From NCBI GenBank assembly GCA_015222965.1, contig JADFWF010000296.1:1-6309 (forward strand): a stretch of 6,309 nucleotides of DNA, given 5' to 3'. How positions within the stretch are numbered: position 1 is the stretch's first letter; each line of letters starts with the position of its first letter. Source of the DNA: Pseudomonadota bacterium. Its GTDB lineage: Bacteria; Pseudomonadota; Gammaproteobacteria; SZUA-229. The position numbers and the translations under genes are program-made. The notes beneath the pieces are model-generated. The model was not told where the DNA came from, did no database searches, and saw only the letters and a program-made list of their open reading frames with translations. Shown in pieces: positions 1 through 5,185 of this stretch.

Positions 1-31
1 AATGAATAATGAATAATGAATAATGAATAAT
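1..31. repeat. Heptanucleotide tandem repeat (AATGAAT, about 4.4 copies) upstream of gspI
   Basis: Four perfect copies of AATGAAT fill positions 1-28, followed by a partial copy (AAT, 29-31) and a T run. The array may continue upstream of the window. The unit is not a multiple of three and carries ATG, TGA and TAA, so it places stops in all three forward frames. Any upstream gene reading into it (gspH by usual gene order, an inference) would terminate here. It ends nine bases before the gspI start codon and occupies the place where a Shine-Dalgarno site would normally lie. Confidence 0.9.
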
Positions 32-39
32 TTTTTCAT

Positions 40-426
40 ATGTATTTATTTAAGCAAATAACCTGCAAAAAAAACGCTGGTTTTACCTTGATCGAAGTCA
101 TGGTGGCGCTGACCATTATCGCCATCTCACTCGGCGCTTTACTCAGCACTTCCGGCACGCAAGCAAGTAGCGTGAGTTATCTAAAACACAAAACACTGGC
201 ACACTGGGTCGCAGTCAATGAGCTCACACAACTGCGCATCGCAAAAGAATTTCCCGATCTGGGTGATAAGAAAGGCTCGACAAAGATGGCAGGCAATGAG
301 TGGTTCTGGATACGCACTACCAAAAAAACCGAAGATAAAGATGCCCGGCAGATAACATTTAAACTATACGCTGATGAAGCCCGCAAAAAAAATATAACCA
401 CATTGATCGGCTATGCAAACCGCTAA
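40..426 (+). CDS. gspI: Type II secretion system minor pseudopilin GspI
   Basis: A 128-residue minor pseudopilin that forms the tip of the periplasmic T2SS pseudopilus with GspJ and GspK. It opens with a 14-residue basic leader ending KNAG, then FTLIEV, so the prepilin peptidase GspO should cut after Gly14, leaving Phe at +1 and the conserved Glu at +5. A hydrophobic helix spans about residues 15-37. The body carries GspI family features: AHWVAVN (54-60), the G-N-EWFW segment (85-90) and a T-x-D stretch near residue 97-101. Length matches the family (about 120-130). ATG at 40 is the only usable start, since an in-frame TAA lies at 28-30. No clear Shine-Dalgarno precedes it; a heptanucleotide repeat and T run do instead. 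The 3' end overlaps gspJ by 14 bp, suggesting translational coupling. Two 8-A runs lie inside the gene (67-74, 385-392). Confidence 0.95.
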   Translation: MYLFKQITCKKNAGFTLIEVMVALTIIAISLGALLSTSGTQASSVSYLKHKTLAHWVAVNELTQLRIAKEFPDLGDKKGSTKMAGNEWFWIRTTKKTEDKDARQITFKLYADEARKKNITTLIGYANR

Positions 427-1051
427 TCACCCATCCAACTCACCAGCAAAGCAGCAGGGCTTCACCCTGCTGGAATTGCTTATCGCCAGCATCATCTTCG
501 CCATCATGGCTATCATGGCCTATGGCGGCCTGGCAAATGTCATGGACAACAGCAAAGCATCACAGACCGCATTGAAAAGATTACAACAGATACAGCAGAG
601 CGTTTCTGTTTTAAACCGCGATCTTTTACAGATACTGCCGCGTGCGGTTCGCGATGAGTATGGCAATGTTCAGCCAGCTTTAAGCGCTGGCAATAACATC
701 GATAACCTGGTCGAATTTACCCGTGGTGGACGGGTTAATCCAGCCAATCTATTACGCAGCACCCTGCTGCGTGTCGCTTATCGTTTCGATGATGAAAAAC
801 TGCTCAGACTACAATGGCCACAGCTTGATAATGCGCCTGGCGTCGAAGCAAAACAGACGATCCTTATCGATGATGTTGAAAACGTAAGCATACGTTTTCT
901 CGATCAGAATGGTGAATGGCAGGAGCAATGGCCACCGTTGAATGCCGATGACGGCTCTAACACCGGCAATACCACAGGACCGACGGCTATCGAAGTAGTA
1001 TTACAGTTAAATGACTGGGGGGAAATTCGTCGTCTCTATGCGATGAATTGA
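413..1051 (+). CDS. gspJ: Type II secretion system minor pseudopilin GspJ
   Basis: A 212-residue minor pseudopilin, partner of GspI and GspK in the pseudopilus tip. The 16-residue leader ends AKQQG and is followed by FTLLELLIAS, so cleavage after Gly16 gives Phe +1 and Glu +5. The N-terminal helix runs to about residue 38 and includes a 9-bp in-frame repeat (AIM AIM, 500-517). GspJ-type body motifs are visible: RDLLQILPRAVRDEYG (69-84), EFTRGG (101-106), LLRVAYRF (118-125), the NGEW..QWPP segment (166-175) and a C-terminal TAIEVVLQLNDWGEIRRL (191-208). Length is normal for the family. The start at 413 lies inside the gspI 3' end and has no obvious Shine-Dalgarno, so coupling to gspI is likely. 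The stop TGA (1049-1051) shares its last base with the ATG of gspK. Confidence 0.95.
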   Translation: MQTANHPSNSPAKQQGFTLLELLIASIIFAIMAIMAYGGLANVMDNSKASQTALKRLQQIQQSVSVLNRDLLQILPRAVRDEYGNVQPALSAGNNIDNLVEFTRGGRVNPANLLRSTLLRVAYRFDDEKLLRLQWPQLDNAPGVEAKQTILIDDVENVSIRFLDQNGEWQEQWPPLNADDGSNTGNTTGPTAIEVVLQLNDWGEIRRLYAMN

Positions 1052-2052
1052 TGTCCTGCGAAATGATTTTATCCCGATCACAGCCTCTACATTCAGCACC
1101 GGCTCTACGCTCAGCACCGGCAAAAAATCAACGAGGTGTAGCCATCATAACGGCATTGCTCATCGTCACTATTGCAACTACCGTCAGTATCACCATCGCC
1201 ACCCGCCTGCAGCTCGATGTACGTCGCACGGCTAATCTCATCGCACAGGATCAGGCACAATTTTACCTGCTTGCTGCTGAAGAATGGTCACAGAGAATTT
1301 TGCGTCAGGACAAAAAAGACAGCAGCAGTGATTCACTCGATGAAAACTGGGCGATCGAACTACCGCCTCTGCCGGTCGACGGCGGTTCCATTCAGGGCAC
1401 GTTGACAGATCTTCACGCCTGCATCAATGTTAACTCGCTGGTCGCAGGCGGTGCCGTTGACACCATAGCAAAAACACGTCTGACACAGTTATTTAAAAAT
1501 CTGGGTGTCAAAGGAGATCTGACGCAGGCGATAAGCGACTGGATAGACGCTGATCTGGAGACCAGTAATCCGAATGGTGCAGAAGATGGTTATTACCTCA
1601 ACCTGGAAATCCCCTACCGCACAGCGAACACGCCACTACACAGCATCAGTGAGTTGCGACTGGTAAAAGGCTTTGAAGACAGTGCAACCTACGAGCTGGT
1701 CAAACCTTACCTGTGCAGTTTCATACTGGATGGCGGCGAGATGAGCATCAACGTAAACACAGCCAGTGCTGAAGTGCTACAATCTTTATCAGAAAATATG
1801 ACCGCACAACTGGCAGCCGACGTTATCGAACGTCGTGCTGACGAACCGTTTAATGACATCAAAGAATTTACCAGTTTTGCCAAACTTAACACTATAATTA
1901 AGAACACTGAAAAACTATCGACCAGCAGTGACTATTTTTTGCTTCGAACACAGGCGATAATCGGCCAGGCAAACACAGTCATGTACAGCATCATCTACAG
2001 AGAACAGGACGGTAAGACAAAAATTATCTCCCGCACTCAACGAACACTGTAA
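1051..2052 (+). CDS. gspK: Type II secretion system minor pseudopilin GspK
   Basis: A 333-residue large minor pseudopilin that caps the GspI-GspJ-GspK tip complex. The leader is long (29 residues) and ends KNQRG; the mature protein starts VAIITALLIV, so residue +5 is Thr rather than Glu, the normal exception for GspK. The globular part shows family hallmarks: TDLHACINVNSL (119-130), DWIDAD (163-168), PNGAED (174-179), the PLHSISELRLVKG segment (195-207) and INVNTASAEVL (233-243). Cys124 and Cys222 are the only cysteines in the mature protein and could form a disulfide (inference). I chose ATG 1051 because it overlaps the gspJ stop as TGATG; a TTG at 1048 adds one codon and ATG 1066 removes five. 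An 18-bp tandem duplication in the leader encodes LHSAPA-LRSAPA. A 91-bp spacer follows before gspL. Confidence 0.93.
   Translation: MSCEMILSRSQPLHSAPALRSAPAKNQRGVAIITALLIVTIATTVSITIATRLQLDVRRTANLIAQDQAQFYLLAAEEWSQRILRQDKKDSSSDSLDENWAIELPPLPVDGGSIQGTLTDLHACINVNSLVAGGAVDTIAKTRLTQLFKNLGVKGDLTQAISDWIDADLETSNPNGAEDGYYLNLEIPYRTANTPLHSISELRLVKGFEDSATYELVKPYLCSFILDGGEMSINVNTASAEVLQSLSENMTAQLAADVIERRADEPFNDIKEFTSFAKLNTIIKNTEKLSTSSDYFLLRTQAIIGQANTVMYSIIYREQDGKTKIISRTQRTL
1085..1120 (+). repeat. 18-bp imperfect tandem duplication in the gspK leader
   Basis: Two adjacent 18-bp units, 1085-1102 and 1103-1120, agree at 16 of 18 positions. They are in frame and encode two near-identical hexapeptides (LHSAPA and LRSAPA) in the cytoplasmic leader of GspK, upstream of the prepilin peptidase site. 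The duplication accounts for part of the unusual length of the leader. Confidence 0.85.
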
Positions 2053-2054
2053 CG

Positions 2055-2090
2055 ATGCCAGACCGACAACAGCCTGACCGACAGCAGTAA
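2055..2090 (+). repeat. 15-bp tandem duplication forming an 11-codon mini-ORF (M-PDRQQ-PDRQQ)
   Basis: Just after the gspK stop, units 2058-2072 and 2073-2087 match at 13 of 15 positions. Read from the ATG at 2055 to the TAA at 2088-2090 they encode Met followed by PDRQQ twice. Both mismatches are synonymous third-position changes (CCA/CCT, CAA/CAG). The ATG lies two bases past the gspK TAA, so ribosome re-initiation is possible. No Shine-Dalgarno is seen. Whether it is translated is unknown; it could equally be neutral spacer sequence. Confidence 0.6.
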
Positions 2091-2115
2091 TACTAGAACG
2101 ACTTAAGATACATAC

Positions 2116-2143
2116 ATTGAGCCACAGATATTGAGAACCCACA
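2116..2143 (+). repeat. Imperfect direct repeat immediately upstream of gspL
   Basis: ATTGAGCCACA (2116-2126) is repeated at 2130-2143 with three extra bases inserted (ATTGAG, AAC, CCACA). The second copy directly abuts the gspL ATG and supplies its only weak Shine-Dalgarno-like bases (GAG at 2133-2135). It may be a degraded duplication or chance. Confidence 0.4.
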
Positions 2144-3388
2144 ATGAGTGAAACACTACTCATCCATTACAGTATAGATAAACCACAGCAGGCCACCTGG
2201 TCTCTGTGCAATGCCGCCGGTGAACTAACCGGAAAGATAAGTACCGGGTCATTAGCAGAGCTCAGCGCCATAGCAACAGATCATCCTGCTATCGTATTAT
2301 TAAACAGCCGGTGTCTGCACATAAATCAACTGCAGCTGCCCACACAAAACCTGCAGAAATTATTGAAAGCGGTGCCTTACGCTATCGAAGAATTCATCGC
2401 AGATGACATCGATAACTTTCACTTCGTAGTCGCTAAAAACAAACACGATAGCTCGACATCCGTGGTCGGTATAAACGAGGCCACGCTGACGAGCATCATC
2501 AAGATCTTTCAGGACGCCAGCATCAATGTCGAAAAAATAATACCCGATGCATTATGCCTTGCCGCAGATAACAGACAATGGGTGTGTTTAAACTATGAGA
2601 ACACGAGCTACCTGCAGACCGATATAACAAATGGCATGCTGTTGTCACATGAGCTACTGCCATATGTTCTAACCAACAAGCTTCAGCATGAATCACAGAC
2701 GCCGCCGGAAAAGATCCTGTTATTCAGCGAGCAAGATAACGCCACCGCCTTCGACGCGCTCAAAGCTGAAAATATCTCAGATGATATCGAGATCGTAAAT
2801 ATCGTTTACAACACACACCCACTGGTGGTGTTCTGCGGAAACTACAAACAGGCGATATCTCTCAATCTGCTGCAATATAAATTTAAGCCTAAACGTAAGA
2901 CATCAGGTTACTGGCAGCACTGGCGTCTGGCAGCATCTCTCACAGCAATCTGGCTGGTATTACACCTGGGGCTGACCAGCTTTCAACATACACAACTGCA
3001 AGACAAAAATATTGCCACCCGCGCAAAGATCGAAAAAATCTACAAAAAATCATTCCCGAAAAGTCGAAAAATCGTAAATCCACGGGTACAGATGGAACAG
3101 AAGCTAAAAGAATTAAAAGGCACTGCCGGCAATAGCGGCCAGGGACTTATATTTTTACTCGCAGAATCTTTTGGCACATTAAGCCATGACAAAAAAAACA
3201 TCACCTTGCAGTCTTTAACATTTAGAAATAACCGTATGGACATCGGTCTCGAGAGCGGCAACCTGCAGGCGGTAGAAAACCTGAACAAGGATTTAAACAA
3301 TAATAAGAATATAAAATCTGAGATAACATCATCATCCTCAGAAAAAGATAAAGTTAAGGGCAACCTGCGAATAGAGGGCCGCAGCTAA
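2144..3388 (+). CDS. gspL: Type II secretion system assembly-platform protein GspL
   Basis: A 414-residue bitopic inner-membrane protein that binds the GspE ATPase through its cytoplasmic domain and GspM through its membrane and periplasmic parts. Residues 1 to about 245 form the actin-like cytoplasmic domain, with the GspL signature VPYAIEEFIADDIDNFHF at 77-94 and NLLQYKF just before the membrane (241-247). One membrane segment spans about 261-280. The periplasmic part has the family motif SFPKSRKIVNPRVQMEQKL (303-321) and a C-terminal ferredoxin-like domain (about 335-414), rich in Asn, Ser and Lys at its end. Length is typical. The ATG at 2144 has only a weak GAG upstream. The gene is set 91 bp from gspK, whereas its TAA overlaps the gspM ATG (TAATG). 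An 8-A run lies at 3191-3198. Confidence 0.95.
   Translation: MSETLLIHYSIDKPQQATWSLCNAAGELTGKISTGSLAELSAIATDHPAIVLLNSRCLHINQLQLPTQNLQKLLKAVPYAIEEFIADDIDNFHFVVAKNKHDSSTSVVGINEATLTSIIKIFQDASINVEKIIPDALCLAADNRQWVCLNYENTSYLQTDITNGMLLSHELLPYVLTNKLQHESQTPPEKILLFSEQDNATAFDALKAENISDDIEIVNIVYNTHPLVVFCGNYKQAISLNLLQYKFKPKRKTSGYWQHWRLAASLTAIWLVLHLGLTSFQHTQLQDKNIATRAKIEKIYKKSFPKSRKIVNPRVQMEQKLKELKGTAGNSGQGLIFLLAESFGTLSHDKKNITLQSLTFRNNRMDIGLESGNLQAVENLNKDLNNNKNIKSEITSSSSEKDKVKGNLRIEGRS
3374..3378 (+). promoter_or_regulatory. Shine-Dalgarno site of gspM
   Basis: GAGGG lies within the last codons of gspL, nine bases before the overlapping gspM ATG at 3388. It supports that start and coupled translation. Confidence 0.6.
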
Positions 3389-3903
3389 TGGAACTGCCAA
3401 TAGAGCTGCTAGGGCAGCTAAAACGGTGGTTCAACTCGCTGCCACAAAAAGAACGATGGATGGTTTCCGGCACGGGTCTGCTCATAGGTATCACACTTTT
3501 CTACCTGATCATCTGGGAACCGGTACATATCGGCCTGCAACAGGAAAGACAAAAACAACAGGCACAAAACGAAATTTTAATGTGGATGCAACAGGCTGCC
3601 GCCGAAGTCAAAACATTACGCGCATCGGGCGGTCGCAGCACGATTCGTGATAAAAACAAACCGACGACCCTGGTTATCGAGCAGACCATCAATAACGCTG
3701 GCCTAAAAGCTTCCGTGAAGAAGATCGAATCATCTGGCAGCAACGGCGCAAGGGTGACTCTGGATGAAGCACCGTTTAACCAGATACTTGTCTGGTTAAA
3801 CACGCTGGCAACACATAATAGCATACAGGTTATTAGCGCAAACATCGAACGCGGCACAAAACCCGGACGAGCTAATGCGCGCCTGAGTTTTGAACGGCCC
3901 TAA
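3388..3903 (+). CDS. gspM: Type II secretion system assembly-platform protein GspM
   Basis: A 171-residue bitopic inner-membrane protein that partners and stabilises GspL in the T2SS platform. A short cytoplasmic segment with the LPQKERWMV motif (18-26) leads into one membrane helix at about 26-42, followed by IWEPV (42-46), the W-x-P pattern usual just after the GspM helix. Residues 47-80 are Gln- and Ala-rich and probably coiled (LQQERQKQQAQNEILMWMQQ begins at 50). A small periplasmic ferredoxin-like domain follows (about 92-171), including the APFNQILVWLNTL segment (128-140). Length matches the family. It starts in the gspL stop (TAATG) with GAGGG upstream. Its last codons and stop are duplicated just downstream. 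Confidence 0.93.
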   Translation: MELPIELLGQLKRWFNSLPQKERWMVSGTGLLIGITLFYLIIWEPVHIGLQQERQKQQAQNEILMWMQQAAAEVKTLRASGGRSTIRDKNKPTTLVIEQTINNAGLKASVKKIESSGSNGARVTLDEAPFNQILVWLNTLATHNSIQVISANIERGTKPGRANARLSFERP

Positions 3904-3918
3904 GTTTTGAGCGGCCCT
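3885..3918 (+). repeat. 17-bp imperfect tandem duplication across the gspM stop codon
   Basis: Units 3885-3901 and 3902-3918 match at 15 of 17 positions. The first contains the end of gspM (SFERP plus stop); the second, shifted in frame, again spells AGT TTT GAG CGG CCC TGA, which is SFERP plus stop with a synonymous Glu codon and TGA in place of TAA. It looks like a tandem copy of the gene terminus. GGCC in each copy is self-complementary but the possible stem is only 4 bp, so I do not call a terminator. Confidence 0.85.
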
Positions 3919-3969
3919 GATTTTCGAATATAACCCAAGTTGCACAGTATCAAATACCCCTCTACACCT

Positions 3970-4728
3970 ATGAAAAAAAGATATTATTTATTAACAGCTG
4001 CCATCTCATACTTCGTATTTCTGATCGCCACCATCCCGGCAAAACCTGTCATCGACCTGCTTAACGACAACAGCCCGGTAAGCATAGAAGGTGTTAGCGG
4101 AACGCTTTGGAACGGCAAAGCCTATACCATTTCATTTGAGGGCATACGATTAAAAAAGACCGAGTGGTCCTTCAATACCTGGAAATTATTTATCGGCAGT
4201 ATCGCTATAGATATCAGCTCCAACTTTTCTGATAATGATGTCTCTGCAGAAATCGGCACCTCTTTCCTTGGCAGATACTTCATCAATAAGCTGTCCGCAA
4301 AAATTACTGCACAAGAGGCGGCACAGGTCGCGCAGATCCCTCTGGTTCAATTAGACGGCGTGATATCACTTGATATCGAGCATGCACAGTGGAAACCGGG
4401 TGAGCTGCCACTGGCAACAGGTGAGATAAGATGGACAGGTGCCACGGTGACCGTCACCGACACAGCCTCACTCGGCAATGTATCCATACTGTTGAACGAA
4501 TCCGAACAACAGCTACTCAACGCTGAAATAAAAAATCAGGGCGGTGATATAAAGATTAACGGTACAGCCGAACTTTTACCCGAAGCAGACTATTCCGTTG
4601 AAATAAAGCTTTCACCAACAGCTACTGCAAACAACAACACAAAAAAAAGCCTCGGACTATTTGCACAGAAACAGCCTAACGGCGAATACCTGTTAAAAAA
4701 ATCCGGTCCACTTAACCAGATAATGTAA
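3970..4728 (+). CDS. gspN: Type II secretion system accessory protein GspN
   Basis: A 252-residue bitopic inner-membrane protein found in only a subset of T2SS; its exact role is not settled. A short basic start (MKKRYYLL) and a hydrophobic segment to about residue 22 form the membrane anchor, with most of the protein in the periplasm. The GspN signature GVSGTLWNGKA is at 41-51, followed by a pattern of beta-rich segments, W66 and W71 in the EWSFNTWKL stretch, WKPGELPLATG (141-151), and a C-terminal NGEYLLKKSG (237-246). Length is normal. I chose ATG 3970 because it gives the usual basic residues plus membrane helix; an in-frame TTG at 3940 would add ten residues and has no better ribosome site. 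No clear Shine-Dalgarno is seen at either. A 7-A run directly follows the start codon and an 8-A run lies at 4641-4648. Confidence 0.9.
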   Translation: MKKRYYLLTAAISYFVFLIATIPAKPVIDLLNDNSPVSIEGVSGTLWNGKAYTISFEGIRLKKTEWSFNTWKLFIGSIAIDISSNFSDNDVSAEIGTSFLGRYFINKLSAKITAQEAAQVAQIPLVQLDGVISLDIEHAQWKPGELPLATGEIRWTGATVTVTDTASLGNVSILLNESEQQLLNAEIKNQGGDIKINGTAELLPEADYSVEIKLSPTATANNNTKKSLGLFAQKQPNGEYLLKKSGPLNQIM

Positions 4729-4744
4729 ATCTCTGAAATAAATT

Positions 4745-5143
4745 ATGACTCAAAAAACTATCGATGGAATAAAAGTTACCAGCGAGAATAAATGCTCTTT
4801 TTGCACAGGTTCGATCTGCTGCACTTACGTAACTCAACACATGGAAACGCCGCGCTCCAAAGAAGACTTCCGCCAGCTGCTGTGGCAGGTGTCCCATCAG
4901 AATGTAAAACTATACAAAGACGACGATGGCTGGACCTTACTCGTCGAAGGCAAATGTCAACATCTGCATATCAATGGAGACTGTGGAATCTATCATGAGC
5001 GCCCTGATATCTGTCGTGAACACACCAATGATTACTGCGAGTTTGACGCACCATCTGAAGACGGCTTCGACCTGTATTTTGAGAACTATTTCGACCTGTT
5101 AAAATACTGCAAAAAACGCTTTAAATCCTGGGATAAAAGATAA
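4745..5143 (+). CDS. YkgJ-type cysteine-cluster protein (putative zinc/iron-chelating domain)
   Basis: A 132-residue soluble protein with no signal peptide or membrane segment, so cytoplasmic. It has nine cysteines in the YkgJ pattern: C17-x2-C20-x4-C25-C26, then C71 with QHL, C80 in GDCGIYHERP, C90 in ICR, C98 and C122. The GxCxxL, CxIYxxRPxxCR and terminal Cys elements are hallmarks of the family once called UPF0153, predicted to bind zinc or iron; the first cluster has a slightly expanded spacing (CSFCTGSICC). No reaction is established for small stand-alone members. It begins 16 bp after gspN on the same strand, so co-transcription with the T2SS operon is likely but not shown. The upstream sequence has no convincing Shine-Dalgarno. 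A link to secretion is inference from position only. Confidence 0.85.
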   Translation: MTQKTIDGIKVTSENKCSFCTGSICCTYVTQHMETPRSKEDFRQLLWQVSHQNVKLYKDDDGWTLLVEGKCQHLHINGDCGIYHERPDICREHTNDYCEFDAPSEDGFDLYFENYFDLLKYCKKRFKSWDKR

Positions 5144-5171
5144 TTAAACTGATAATTTCACAGGATATAAA

Positions 5172-5177
5172 AGAGGA
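5172..5177 (+). promoter_or_regulatory. Shine-Dalgarno site of the propeller protein gene
   Basis: AGAGGA ends eight bases before the ATG at 5186 and fixes that start. It is the best ribosome site in the window, unlike the weak or missing sites of most T2SS genes here. The 42-bp spacer (5144-5185) has AT-rich stretches such as GATAAT (5151-5156) but no matching -35 element that I would call. Confidence 0.7.
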
Positions 5178-5185
5178 CTCGTACC

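Noticed and set aside
500..517. 9-bp repeat AIM-AIM in gspJ
   Set aside because: It falls in the hydrophobic N-terminal helix, where similar small hydrophobic residues recur naturally in this family.
1048..1050. TTG at 1048 as the gspK start
   Set aside because: It adds one codon only, and the adjacent ATG at 1051 forms the common TGATG overlap with gspJ.
3040..3363. 107-codon open frame on the - strand inside gspL
   Set aside because: It lies opposite well-conserved GspL periplasmic motifs, and its composition shows no recognisable domain; it is a shadow of the coding strand.
3896..3916. Possible terminator hairpin after gspM from two GGCC blocks
   Set aside because: The stem is only 4 bp, flanking bases do not pair, and the blocks are explained by the 17-bp duplication.
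3940..3969. TTG at 3940 as the start of gspN, adding ten residues
   Set aside because: The added residues delay the basic-plus-hydrophobic start typical of GspN, and no ribosome site favours TTG over the ATG at 3970.
5144..5185. Promoter upstream of the propeller gene (GATAAT at 5151-5156 or TATAAA at 5166-5171)
   Set aside because: No acceptable -35 element lies at proper spacing for either; AT-rich sequence gives such hexamers by chance.
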